Source: Bacteroidota bacterium (GTDB taxonomy: Bacteria > Bacteroidota > Bacteroidia > B-17B0 > Aurantibacillaceae). From it: a stretch of 13,073 nucleotides of DNA. Location: assembly GCA_025359355.1 (NCBI GenBank), contig JANYGR010000458.1, positions 1-13,073 of the forward strand. Direction: 5' to 3'. Below the pieces are notes generated by a model. That model was not told the origin of the DNA, made no database searches, and saw nothing but the letters and a program-made list of their open reading frames with translations. Positions 1-7,488 of this stretch are shown piece after piece. Each line of letters starts with the position of its first letter. Within the stretch, counting starts at the first letter, position 1. A program made the position numbers and the translations under genes.

Positions 1-953
1 CCAACACCAGGGTAATCTAAACCCGCAGAAATACTATACGGTTCGGTAATTTGTCCATCATCAGTTTGCATCAAATAGGTTTTACTTCCATGTATAATTC
101 CAGGAGAACCAACAGTAAGTGTAGCTGCTGTATGTCCAGAATAAATTCCTTTTCCTGAAGCTTCTACTCCAATTAATTTTACTTCTTCATTTTCTAAAAA
201 ATGATAAAAAGCTCCTGCTGCATTACTACCGCCGCCAACACAGGCAATTACATAATCTGGATTTTCTTTACCGATACTGCTTTGTAATTGCGATTTAATT
301 TCTTTACTAATAACAGATTGAAATCTTGCTACCATATCGGGATATGGGTGAGGTCCAACAACTGAACCAATAATATAGTATGTATCATCTGCATGATTAA
401 TCCAATCGCGAATTGCTTCGTTGGTTGCATCTTTTAGAGTCTTACTTCCAGAGGTAACAGAAATTACTTTTGCTCCTAACATTTTCATGCGCGCAACATT
501 AGGCGCCTGTCTTTCTATATCTGCTTGCCCCATATATACAATGCATTCCAATCCCATTAATGCACATACGGTTGCCGTTGCTACACCATGCTGCCCTGCG
601 CCTGTTTCGGCAATGATTCTTTTTTTACCCAAACGATTAGCTAATAAAATTTGTCCGATGGCATTATTTATTTTATGAGCACCCGTATGGTTTAAATCTT
701 CGCGTTTTAAATAAATGGTTGTTGAAAATTGTTGAGATAATTTTTTTGCTAAATAAAGAGGTGTTGGTCGTCCTACATAATTTTTTAGTAAATCGTCAAA
801 TTCTTTTTTAAACGACTCACTATGCATAATGGTTAGGTAATTGTTTTTTAATTCCTCTACATTATTAAATAATATCTCTGGAATATAGGCTCCACCAAAT
901 TGCCCGTAATAACCTAGTTCGCTAACGCTATAATTGTGTTTAGTTGTTGTCAT
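1..953 (-). CDS. trpB: Tryptophan synthase beta chain, 3' end cut by window edge
   Basis: Beta subunit of tryptophan synthase, a PLP enzyme that joins indole to L-serine to give L-tryptophan as a cytosolic complex with TrpA. The window holds the ATG (951-953) and about 317 of the usual 390-400 residues; the C-terminus is off the left edge. The PLP lysine is K94 in the motif REDLNHTGAHKINN, followed by AETGAGQHG, which carries the catalytic glutamate, and CVGGGSNA, the cofactor phosphate loop near residue 233. All hallmark motifs seen are intact. The start is the first ATG and is followed by the expected GQFGGAYIPE block. The first 14 nt overlap the end of trpF, which suggests translational coupling. 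trpA is expected just downstream, outside the window. It is the last visible gene of the attenuated trp operon. Confidence 0.97.
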   Translation of the reverse strand, partial: MTTTKHNYSVSELGYYGQFGGAYIPEILFNNVEELKNNYLTIMHSESFKKEFDDLLKNYVGRPTPLYLAKKLSQQFSTTIYLKREDLNHTGAHKINNAIGQILLANRLGKKRIIAETGAGQHGVATATVCALMGLECIVYMGQADIERQAPNVARMKMLGAKVISVTSGSKTLKDATNEAIRDWINHADDTYYIIGSVVGPHPYPDMVARFQSVISKEIKSQLQSSIGKENPDYVIACVGGGSNAAGAFYHFLENEEVKLIGVEASGKGIYSGHTAATLTVGSPGIIHGSKTYLMQTDDGQITEPYSISAGLDYPGV

Positions 954-1572
954 TGGTATTTATATTTTGAATGAATTGTTTTATTTTTTCGATATTTTTT
1001 AAAGCTGGGGATAACTCAAACTTTGAATTAATATCAATAGCATGTAATTGCGAATGATTGAATTGTTGTATTTGTTTGATGGAAGAAGAATCGATACCTC
1101 CGCTCAAAAAGAAGGGTTTATCAAACGTATATTGTTTTAGTAATTCCCAATTAAATTGTTGTCCACTTCCACCGTATGTTTTAGTATCTGTATCAAATAA
1201 AAAGAAATCAACGTGAGACAAATATTTTTCTAAAATTGTAAAGTCAAAATGGTTATGTATTCTAAATGCTTTGATAACGGTTACGTATGGTTTTAATTCT
1301 TCACACATTTTTTCTGACTCGTAGCCATGCAATTGAACAACATCTAAATTATAATGAGCTACAGTGTTTAATACACTATATGCTGTTTCATTAACAAACA
1401 CACCCACTTTACCAATATGTTTTGGGATTTTTCTAATAAAATCAAAACTGATAGACTCGCCGATGTATCTCGAAGATTTTTTATAAAAAATAAAACCTAC
1501 ATAATCAATTTTTAGATTTATTAATTCTTCAATATTACTTTGGTATTTTAATCCGCATACTTTTAGTTTCAT
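940..1572 (-). CDS. trpF: Phosphoribosylanthranilate isomerase
   Basis: Catalyses the Amadori rearrangement of N-(5-phosphoribosyl)anthranilate to CdRP, the third step of tryptophan synthesis. It is 210 residues, a normal length for a free-standing TrpF TIM barrel. The N-terminal KVCGLK holds the catalytic cysteine (C6). The general acid aspartate is most likely D127 in LFDTDTKTYGGSG, and FLSGGID followed by AIDINSKFE forms the C-terminal phosphate-binding region. It lies 11 nt after trpC and overlaps trpB by 14 nt, so it is clearly part of the operon. In some bacteria TrpF is fused to TrpC; here the two are separate genes. The ATG at 1570-1572 is the only start that leaves the family N-terminus complete. 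Confidence 0.96.
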   Translation of the reverse strand: MKLKVCGLKYQSNIEELINLKIDYVGFIFYKKSSRYIGESISFDFIRKIPKHIGKVGVFVNETAYSVLNTVAHYNLDVVQLHGYESEKMCEELKPYVTVIKAFRIHNHFDFTILEKYLSHVDFFLFDTDTKTYGGSGQQFNWELLKQYTFDKPFFLSGGIDSSSIKQIQQFNHSQLHAIDINSKFELSPALKNIEKIKQFIQNINTNDNN

Positions 1573-1583
1573 GATTTCTTATA

Positions 1584-2375
1584 CTAAGATTTAGATTTTA
1601 ATTCTTTAATAAATTCTTTGCAGGCCAAATCTGGTTGTGGGTGTTTCATAAATTGACTGCCCATAAGGAAGCCTTGAAAGCCGTGCGACTTCAACTTTAA
1701 AATAGTTTCGACAGTTCCAATACCACTCTCCGAAATTTTCACTATTTCTTTTGGTAAAAGATTACTCATTAAAATGGATTGTTCAATATCAATTTTCATC
1801 GTATGAAGATTGCGATTATTAACGCCTATCACATTTACCTTTTCATTTATTTTTTCTAATTCACTTTTATCGTGAAGCTCTAAAAGCACCTCTAATCCTA
1901 ATGAATGAGCAATGTTTGTAAACTGTTTAATTTGTTCTTTAGTTAAAATGGCGGCAATTAATAAAATAGCATCAGCTCCAATGGATTTCGATTCAATGAT
2001 TTGGTATTCATCAACGATGAAGTCTTTTCTTAAAATGGGACAGAAATTAAATTTACGTGCTGTTGTTAAATCATGTGATGAACCACCAAAAAATAATTCA
2101 TCCGTTAATACAGATAATGCACTGGCGCCTGCTTGCATATAGCCGATAGATATCTTTTCGACATTTGCATATTTATTAATGATTCCAATAGAAGGAGATT
2201 GTTTTTTTATTTCAGCAATAATTCCACACTTATCTTCTCTTCCTATATATTTTGAAAAAGAAATAGTTTGCGCGTTAAAATAAATGCTGCGTTCTAATAG
2301 TTGTTTAGGATATAATTCCTGACGCTCTTTTACTTCTTTGATTTTGTGTGCTACAATTGTGTTTAAAGTATTCAT
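1584..2375 (-). CDS. trpC: Indole-3-glycerol-phosphate synthase
   Basis: Closes the indole ring: CdRP is decarboxylated and cyclised to indole-3-glycerol phosphate. It has 263 residues, the usual size for a monofunctional TrpC TIM barrel. Visible motifs in order are AEIKKQSPSIG (E55, K57, substrate-binding lysine), VLTDELFFGGS, PILRKDF (K117, the general acid by family comparison), LLELHD (E166), GVNNRNL (N187 region) and ISESGIG (E216-S217, phosphate/active-site end). All are present, so the enzyme should be active. It starts 1 nt after the trpD stop and ends 11 nt before trpF, consistent with one transcript and coupled translation. It ends in TAG. Confidence 0.97.
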   Translation of the reverse strand: MNTLNTIVAHKIKEVKERQELYPKQLLERSIYFNAQTISFSKYIGREDKCGIIAEIKKQSPSIGIINKYANVEKISIGYMQAGASALSVLTDELFFGGSSHDLTTARKFNFCPILRKDFIVDEYQIIESKSIGADAILLIAAILTKEQIKQFTNIAHSLGLEVLLELHDKSELEKINEKVNVIGVNNRNLHTMKIDIEQSILMSNLLPKEIVKISESGIGTVETILKLKSHGFQGFLMGSQFMKHPQPDLACKEFIKELKSKS

Positions 2376-2376
2376 G

Positions 2377-3363
2377 TTAGTTTGTAATTAGGTTTTTAAA
2401 TAAAATATAAGTTTTTTTAGATTCAATGGTTTCCTTGCAAATTCCTATGCAGTCTGCGATACTAACATTAGGGCTATAACAATGCATCGCTAAAGCGCTG
2501 TTAACAATCACTACATTTTTTTGTTCATTAGTACATTCATTTTTCAATACATTTAAAAAAATATCGGCAGCGTCTTTAATGGTTTCTCCTCCCGTAATAC
2601 TTTTTTGACTTTGAATTTTAAATCCTAAATCAATTGGTTCTATTGTTTTTTCGGATGTTGATGAAATTAATTTAAATGAATTAGTTAAGCTCACTTCATC
2701 GTATCCGTCTAAAGAATGAACGAGCGTGTAAGAAGAATTACTTTGTTGCAAAATATAATGATATAGTCTGGCGATATCTAAGCCATATACTCCAATGTAA
2801 CGATGCTTTACTTGTGCCGGATTTACTAGCGGTCCCAACATATTAAATAAAGTTCTTACTCCTAATTCTTTGCGCTGTGTTGCCACTGCTTTTAATGCAG
2901 GATGAAATAAAGGTGCGTGCATAAAACAAATATTATGTTTGTCTAATTCTTTATTTAAATCATCTGAATTATTTTTGAATTGATAACCTAAATAATTTAA
3001 AATATCCGAAGAGCCCGAAACGGAAGAAGACCCGTAGTTGCCATGTTTAGCAACCGTTACGCCAGAAGCCGCTAATACCAATGCCGATAATGTTGAAATA
3101 TTAAAAGTGTTTTTTTGATCACCACCAGTTCCGCATACATCAATAGCATCACGGTTTATATTTACGGGAACGCACACATCTAATAATGATTTTTTAAAAC
3201 CGTTTAATTCGTTTAAGGTAATAGGTCGTGCAATATAAAATGTCATGATGGCGCTTATTTGAGAAGGGTTTAAGTTTCCTTGATATATGTTCTGAAACAA
3301 TTGATAAGCTTCTGTTTCGGATAAATTATGTCCGTGACATAATAGTTCAAATGTTGTTTTCAT
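2377..3363 (-). CDS. trpD: Anthranilate phosphoribosyltransferase
   Basis: Transfers phosphoribosyl from PRPP to anthranilate, the second step of the pathway. It has 328 residues, normal for a free-standing TrpD of the class IV phosphoribosyltransferase fold. The N-terminal helical domain is followed by the PRPP loop CGTGGD (residues 77-82), NTFNIST, and KHGNYGSSSVSGSSD (106-120). The last keeps the KHGN anthranilate/PRPP-site signature in a form with Tyr-Gly after it that I associate with Bacteroidota. A YDEVSL motif supplies the Asp-Glu pair expected to bind magnesium. A 53-nt gap separates it from trpG, the longest gap in the operon, and the next gene starts 1 nt after its stop. No promoter or terminator is convincing in the gap. 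Confidence 0.96.
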   Translation of the reverse strand: MKTTFELLCHGHNLSETEAYQLFQNIYQGNLNPSQISAIMTFYIARPITLNELNGFKKSLLDVCVPVNINRDAIDVCGTGGDQKNTFNISTLSALVLAASGVTVAKHGNYGSSSVSGSSDILNYLGYQFKNNSDDLNKELDKHNICFMHAPLFHPALKAVATQRKELGVRTLFNMLGPLVNPAQVKHRYIGVYGLDIARLYHYILQQSNSSYTLVHSLDGYDEVSLTNSFKLISSTSEKTIEPIDLGFKIQSQKSITGGETIKDAADIFLNVLKNECTNEQKNVVIVNSALAMHCYSPNVSIADCIGICKETIESKKTYILFKNLITN

Positions 3364-3416
3364 TTCTTTTTTAATTAAAAAATTAGTGAATGGTATTAAT
3401 GTTTCATGAAAATTGA

Positions 3417-3986
3417 TTAGTCGTTGAGCCAGTTTTTAATCATTGTTTCGCCGTGTTCAGAAAGAATAGATTCGGGATGAAATTGCACGCCGCGTACATC
3501 GTATGTTTTATGTTTTAGTGCCATGATATTTCCTTGTTCATCAACCGATGTAATTTGTAATTCTTTAGGCAACGTTTTGGGATTAACTACCCATGAGTGA
3601 TAACGCCCAACTGTAAATGTTTTAGGGCAATGATTAAATAGTATGTCTTCAGAAATTATGTGAATAGGAGTTGATAAACCATGGTATACTGTAGTTAAAT
3701 TTTCTAGTGTTCCTTCATAAGCTTCGGCAATAGCTTGTAATCCTAAGCATACGCCCAATATACTTTTTGATGCTCCATATTGTTTTATTAAACGTGGCAT
3801 AATGCCAGCATTTGTTGGTAAACCAGGACCTGGTGATAATAAAATTTTATCGTAATTAATAATTTCTTCAATTGAAATTTTATCATTTCTAATTACATCA
3901 AACGATAGGTCGCTTACTTTTTCAATAAGATGAACTAAGTTGTAAGTGAAGCTATCGTAATTATCTAATACTAATAATTTTTTCAT
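3417..3986 (-). CDS. trpG: Anthranilate synthase glutamine amidotransferase subunit
   Basis: Component II of anthranilate synthase, releasing ammonia from glutamine for TrpE. It has 189 residues, a stand-alone class I glutamine amidotransferase domain rather than a TrpGD fusion. Motifs: LDNYDSFTYNL at the N-terminus, LLSPGPG (oxyanion region), LGVCLGLQAIAE with the nucleophile C80, VGRYHSW, and GVQFHPES with H170 and E172 completing the catalytic triad. TrpG and PabA are hard to tell apart by sequence. Its position directly after trpE argues for TrpG, but it could also serve a PabB encoded elsewhere. The start ATG lies 26 nt inside the end of trpE, so the two subunits are probably coupled in translation. 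Confidence 0.96.
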   Translation of the reverse strand: MKKLLVLDNYDSFTYNLVHLIEKVSDLSFDVIRNDKISIEEIINYDKILLSPGPGLPTNAGIMPRLIKQYGASKSILGVCLGLQAIAEAYEGTLENLTTVYHGLSTPIHIISEDILFNHCPKTFTVGRYHSWVVNPKTLPKELQITSVDEQGNIMALKHKTYDVRGVQFHPESILSEHGETMIKNWLND

Positions 3987-5406
3987 TTTTTTCTATTTTA
4001 AGATGATTAATTTTTTCGGCTTGTAAAATGGCTCTTTGCAAAGCAGATACTTTATGATTAATTTCTTGCAATTCTTTTTCTTCATCAGAAGAAATAACGA
4101 TGCCAGCTCCTGCTTGATAATACAAGGTGTTATCTTTACTTAAAAAAGTACGAATCATAATAGCATGATTTAATTGGTTATCATGACTTATAAAACCGAT
4201 GCAACCACCATAAAACTCGCGCGATTCGGGTTCATATAAATCAATTAATTCTAACGCTTTGTACTTAGGTGCGCCTGATAATGTTCCTGCGGGAAACGTG
4301 CCTAATAGTAGTTCAAATGGATGGAAGTGTTGTTTCACTTTGCCAATAACCTTACTAACTAAATGAATAACGTGCGAGTAAAATTGCGTTTGCTTTAAAA
4401 ATTTAACTTCTACTTGCTTGCAATATTTACTTAAATCATTTCGTGCTAAATCCACTAACATATTATGTTCCGCATTTTCTTTAGGATCATTTAATAGTTC
4501 TTTAGCTTTTTCTAAATCTAATGCGTCGTTGCCTGTTCGCTTGTATGTACCAGCAATAGGGTGAATTTCGGCTTCTTGATTAGAAATAACTAATTGTGCC
4601 TCTGGAGAAGAACCGAATAATTTAAAATTCCCTAAATCAAAATAAAATAAATAAGGAGATGGATTAATGTTTTTCAAAGCGCGATACACATTAAAATCAT
4701 CACCAATAAAGTTTTGCGAAAACCGACGAGACAATACCAATTGAAATATGTCGCCGTTTTGACAATGTTCCTTAGCTTTTGCTACCATTGCTTTGTAGGC
4801 CGCATCAGTTAGTTTACTTGATGTTTCGCTAGTTGTATTAAAATTATATTCTCTGTAAGTTAAACAGAGAATTTGTTCTTCAATAGTTGTTAATTGTTGT
4901 TTTGATAATTCGTTGTTGAAATGATGACTAATGATATACAAGTTATTTGTAGTGTGATGAAATACTAATACAATTCCATATACACTATACAATAGCTCAG
5001 GAATATCGAGTTGCTTATGTGTTTTATTTAAACGAATATCTTCTGCGTAATTGATGCTATCATAGCCCATGTAGCCAAATATGCCTGCATAACAAAAAGG
5101 GAACGATTGAGTTTCGAACTCAAATTTTTCTTTGAATAAAATTAATTTCTCAACGGTTGCTTTGGTATTAAAATCAATTATTTCTTCTTGTATGATACCA
5201 TTTATTTTAGTTTTAAATTTTTGCTGATGTATAGATACAGAGGCTAATGGATTTAAACAGATATAGGAGTAATGCCCATCTTTACTATTATAATCGGAGC
5301 TCTCTAGTAACAATGGATTCTGATATAAATCTCTCAATCCTAAATATAATGCTACAGGTGTTTTGGTATCCGCTAATAGCTGAGTGGTATGTGTGTGTAA
5401 TTTCAT
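3961..5406 (-). CDS. trpE: Anthranilate synthase component I
   Basis: Converts chorismate and ammonia to anthranilate and pyruvate, the committed step, with TrpG. I start at the ATG at 5404-5406 (MKLHTHTTQ, 481 residues). The frame stays open to 5439, but the extra 11 codons have only a TTG start and run through the U-tract of the attenuator, so they are unlikely to be translated. The N-terminal domain has LLES (33-36) in LLLESSDYNSKDGHYS, the element known from enterobacterial TrpE to bind feedback tryptophan, so end-product inhibition is expected. The C-terminal chorismate-binding domain has HPIAGTYKRTGND, NPKENAEHNMLVDLARNDL-type metal/substrate residues, and FPAGTLSGAPK. It is the first structural gene after the leader, with A-rich sequence upstream of the start and no Shine-Dalgarno. 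Its end overlaps trpG by 26 nt. Confidence 0.96.
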   Translation of the reverse strand: MKLHTHTTQLLADTKTPVALYLGLRDLYQNPLLLESSDYNSKDGHYSYICLNPLASVSIHQQKFKTKINGIIQEEIIDFNTKATVEKLILFKEKFEFETQSFPFCYAGIFGYMGYDSINYAEDIRLNKTHKQLDIPELLYSVYGIVLVFHHTTNNLYIISHHFNNELSKQQLTTIEEQILCLTYREYNFNTTSETSSKLTDAAYKAMVAKAKEHCQNGDIFQLVLSRRFSQNFIGDDFNVYRALKNINPSPYLFYFDLGNFKLFGSSPEAQLVISNQEAEIHPIAGTYKRTGNDALDLEKAKELLNDPKENAEHNMLVDLARNDLSKYCKQVEVKFLKQTQFYSHVIHLVSKVIGKVKQHFHPFELLLGTFPAGTLSGAPKYKALELIDLYEPESREFYGGCIGFISHDNQLNHAIMIRTFLSKDNTLYYQAGAGIVISSDEEKELQEINHKVSALQRAILQAEKINHLKIEKNEKIISIR

Positions 5407-5439
5407 GTTGATTTTTTTTATAGATATGATAGAAAACAA

Positions 5440-5470
5440 AAAGCCCGCTGTTGTATGAACAGCGGGCTTT
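5440..5470 (-). terminator. Intrinsic terminator of the trp attenuator
   Basis: In the trp mRNA a 13-bp perfect stem (AAAGCCCGCTGTT paired with AACAGCGGGCTTT, 5-nt loop) is followed at once by a broken U-tract (5439-5431). It is the only G+C-rich hairpin in the area. It sits between the leader peptide stop codon (5497) and the trpE start (5406), which is the position of an attenuator, not an end-of-operon terminator. The stem is near-symmetric, so it could also work on the plus strand, but no plus-strand gene ends here. Confidence 0.92.
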
Positions 5471-5485
5471 ATAAGGCCTTTATAA
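5469..5485 (-). repeat. AT-rich inverted repeat abutting the attenuator stem
   Basis: TTATAA, 5-nt spacer, TTATAA on the mRNA strand; each half is itself a palindrome. It overlaps the base of the terminator by 2 nt. Seen another way, TTATAAAGGCC is followed directly by TTATAAAGCCC, a tandem 11-nt direct repeat with one mismatch whose second copy enters the terminator's 5' arm. It may compete weakly with the terminator or be a chance AT-rich palindrome. Confidence 0.4.
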
Positions 5486-5496
5486 GAATATAAATC

Positions 5497-5559
5497 TTAG
5501 CTACTCACAACATTTGTTGTAAGCCACCACCATGATTTATTTAAAATTGTAGTTTTCAT
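5497..5559 (-). CDS. trpL: trp operon leader peptide with three tandem Trp codons
   Basis: A 20-residue open frame with ATG at 5557-5559 and TAA at 5497-5499, reading M-K-T-T-I-L-N-K-S-W-W-W-L-T-T-N-V-V-S-S. The three TGG codons lie together at 5524-5532. Tryptophan is rare in proteins, so three in a row in a tiny reading frame between a promoter and a terminator ahead of trpE is strong evidence for a regulatory leader peptide. Its role would be to sense charged tRNA-Trp: a ribosome stalled at the TGG codons lets the operon be read, and one that reaches the stop codon favours termination. The peptide itself probably has no function. There is no Shine-Dalgarno, and the start lies only 7 nt from the end of the predicted -7 box. 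It was too short for routine gene calling. Confidence 0.92.
   Translation of the reverse strand: MKTTILNKSWWWLTTNVVSS
5504..5523 (-). promoter_or_regulatory. Leader hairpin immediately after the Trp codons (attenuator 1:2 stem)
   Basis: In the leader RNA, CUUACAAC (5523-5516) pairs with GUUGUGAG (5511-5504) as an 8-bp stem with one G-U pair and an AAAU loop. The first arm begins directly after the third TGG codon, so a ribosome stalled there would cover it. The second arm lies just before the stop codon, so a ribosome finishing the peptide would cover that arm instead. This placement matches segments 1 and 2 of a classical amino-acid attenuator. The pairing is read directly; its function is inferred. 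Confidence 0.7.
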
Positions 5560-5566
5560 TCCGAGA

Positions 5567-5597
5567 CAAATGTAAATCTATTTATTTTATTTCCAAA
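5567..5597 (-). promoter_or_regulatory. Bacteroidota-type promoter of the trp operon
   Basis: On the minus strand TTTG (5597-5594) is followed after 19 nt by TACATTTG (5574-5567), an exact match to TAnnTTTG, the -7 element used by the Bacteroidota primary sigma factor, with the -33 TTTG at the usual distance. Transcription should begin a few bases past 5567, about 5560-5564, at or just before the trpL ATG. The location ahead of leader peptide and attenuator makes a chance match unlikely. Confidence 0.8.
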
Positions 5598-5605
5598 TAA
5601 AATCA

Positions 5606-5621
5606 CACTATTTTTTTAGTG
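5606..5621 (-). terminator. Weak possible terminator of uvrC
   Basis: Some 26 nt past the uvrC stop, CACTA and TAGTG can pair as a 5-bp stem around an A6 loop, followed by TGATTTTATTT. The stem is short and AT-rich, so it may be inefficient, and some uvrC transcripts could run into the trp leader. The hairpin lies 9 nt upstream of the -33 box of the trp promoter. Confidence 0.3.
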
Positions 5622-5646
5622 AATTGTTAAATTAGTTAGATTCTTG

Positions 5647-7449
5647 TTACTCTTTAAAAAAATTATAAACGAGCGTTGCTTTGGAATTACCAATAATAAC
5701 AGTTAATTCGGCAAGTGTTGCTTCCTTAATATATTTTACGGATTTTAATTCGGTCAATAATTTTTGAGCTGTTTTATCACTAATACCTTTAATTTCGGAT
5801 AATTCTGTTTTAAATGTTTCTCTGCTACGTTTGTTACGATGGTGCATAATGCCGAATCGATGGGCTTCGTCGCGGATATGTTGAATGATTTTTAATGTTT
5901 CAGAACGCTTATCCAAATACATAGGAATTGAATCTCCAGGAAAATAAATTTCTTCCAAACGCTTGGCAATACCAATAACGGTTACCTTTCCCATTAAGTT
6001 TAATTTTCGTAAACTGATAATAGCAGCGCCTAATTGTCCTTTACCACCGTCAATCACAATTAATTGAGGAAGCGGTAAGCCTTCTTCAATAACGCGCGAA
6101 TAACGCCTGTAAATCACTTCTTCCATCGTTGCAAAATCATCGGGGCCAACAACTGTTTTTACATTAAAATGACGGTATTCTTTTTTAGCAGGCTTTCCAT
6201 CAATAAATACAGGCATTGCGCTAACAGCATACTCTCCCTGAATATTTGAATTGTCAAACCCTTCAATGTGTCGAGGTTCTTCTTTCATTCGCAAATCGCG
6301 CATCATCTGCTGCATAATACGATCAGTGTGTCTTTCGGGGTCGATGATGGCTAATTGTTTTTCGCGTTCGCGCTTGTAAGCTTCTACATTTTTGAAACAT
6401 AAATCTAATAAATGTTTTTTGTCGCCTATTTTAGGGACAATATATTTAGCATTTTCAAATTGCAATTCGGGCTCAAAGGGAACAAATATTTCTTTGCTTA
6501 AAGAGTTGTATCGCAATCTAATTTCGTTGATGGCAAACACAAGCATCTCCTCATCCGTTTCATCTAATTTCTTTTTAAACTCCAATGTTTGTGCTTGAAT
6601 AATGGTGCCATTCATTACTTTAAAATAATTAACGTAAGCCGTTTTTTCGTCACTGATAATACCAAACACATCGGTATCAGTAATAGAAGGATGTACAATA
6701 ACGGATTTACTTTGGTATTTTTCTAAGAGTTCAATTTTCTTTTTAAGTGTTGCTGCATCTTCAAACGCCAGTTTTTCAGCCTGTTCAAGCATTAAACGTT
6801 TTAAATCTTTGATAGCAAAACTAATATCACCTTTTATTATTTTTCGAATATGAAGAATACTTTCATCGTATTCTTGTAAAGATTGTTTGCCCACGCATGG
6901 CGCTTTGCAGTTGCCAATGCTGTATTCCAGACAAGCTTTAAATTTATGTTTCTCTATATTTTCCTGACTCAAATCAAAAGAACATGTGCGAAGTGGATAT
7001 AAATGTTTGATTAAATCCAATAAAATAAACATGGTAGTAGAAGAGGGGAATGGGCCAAAGTATTCGGCGCCATCTTTCTTGAGTTGCCTTGTACTAAAAA
7101 CTCTCGGGAAACGTTCGTTCTTAATTAATATCCATGGATAGGTTTTATCATCACGCAACATGATATTGTACTTGGGCGTGAGGCTTTTAATTAAATTGTT
7201 TTCTAAAATCAAGGCATCCATTTCTGTATCAACCTTAATAGTTTTGATGTCAACAATTTTTTTGACCATTAAGCGTAAGCGAAACGTATCATGCTCTTTA
7301 GAGAAATAGGAAGTTACTCTTTTTTTTAAATTCTTTGCTTTACCCACATACAAAAGGTTATTAGCGTCATCATAATAGCGATATACACCCGGACTTTCGG
7401 GCAAGGTTTTTAAAATACTCTGAATATGTTCAGAAAATGTTTCTATCAC
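5647..7449 (-). CDS. uvrC: Excinuclease ABC subunit C
   Basis: Nuclease of UvrABC nucleotide-excision repair; makes both incisions around a lesion held by UvrB. It has 600 residues, full length. Domains in order: GIY-YIG nuclease (about 15-95; GVYRYYDD, LYVGKAK, R44 and E83 as likely catalytic residues); a four-cysteine set C156, C173, C181, C185 that matches the iron-sulfur cluster site described for UvrC; UVR motif that contacts UvrB (about 208-243); RNase H-like nuclease with D399 in GFDNSNIQG, D467 in VIDGGKGQ and H537 in HHRNKR; and C-terminal helix-hairpin-helix DNA-binding repeats (KGISDKTAQKLL onward). The start is GTG at 7447-7449; an in-frame TAA four codons upstream rules out a longer protein. 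It is divergent from the glycosyltransferase gene. A near-match to the -7 box, TATGTTTA (7510-7503), may be its promoter, but no -33 box was found. Confidence 0.96.
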   Translation of the reverse strand: MIETFSEHIQSILKTLPESPGVYRYYDDANNLLYVGKAKNLKKRVTSYFSKEHDTFRLRLMVKKIVDIKTIKVDTEMDALILENNLIKSLTPKYNIMLRDDKTYPWILIKNERFPRVFSTRQLKKDGAEYFGPFPSSTTMFILLDLIKHLYPLRTCSFDLSQENIEKHKFKACLEYSIGNCKAPCVGKQSLQEYDESILHIRKIIKGDISFAIKDLKRLMLEQAEKLAFEDAATLKKKIELLEKYQSKSVIVHPSITDTDVFGIISDEKTAYVNYFKVMNGTIIQAQTLEFKKKLDETDEEMLVFAINEIRLRYNSLSKEIFVPFEPELQFENAKYIVPKIGDKKHLLDLCFKNVEAYKREREKQLAIIDPERHTDRIMQQMMRDLRMKEEPRHIEGFDNSNIQGEYAVSAMPVFIDGKPAKKEYRHFNVKTVVGPDDFATMEEVIYRRYSRVIEEGLPLPQLIVIDGGKGQLGAAIISLRKLNLMGKVTVIGIAKRLEEIYFPGDSIPMYLDKRSETLKIIQHIRDEAHRFGIMHHRNKRSRETFKTELSEIKGISDKTAQKLLTELKSVKYIKEATLAELTVIIGNSKATLVYNFFKE

Positions 7450-7488
7450 GATACGAAGTTAAATTTTAATCAGTTAATTTTTTAGTTA

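Noticed and set aside
421..678. Plus-strand open frame of 85 codons
   Set aside because: Lies entirely antisense within trpB, whose motifs are intact; no family resemblance.
1912..2142. Plus-strand open frame of 76 codons
   Set aside because: Antisense shadow of trpC.
3367..3382. T6-AATT-A6 palindrome between trpG and trpD as terminator or operator
   Set aside because: An A/T-only palindrome is common in DNA this AT-rich, has no G+C stem and would split a coherent operon.
5407..5439. Upstream extension of trpE from TTG
   Set aside because: Runs through the terminator U-tract and adds residues not typical of TrpE; ATG at 5406 is better placed.
5501..5533. Ten-codon frame ATG GTG GTG GCT ... 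TAG overlapping the trp leader in another frame
   Set aside because: Has no Trp codon and no start signal of its own; the frame with WWW fits the promoter and attenuator far better.
6392..6598. Plus-strand open frame of 68 codons
   Set aside because: Antisense shadow of uvrC.
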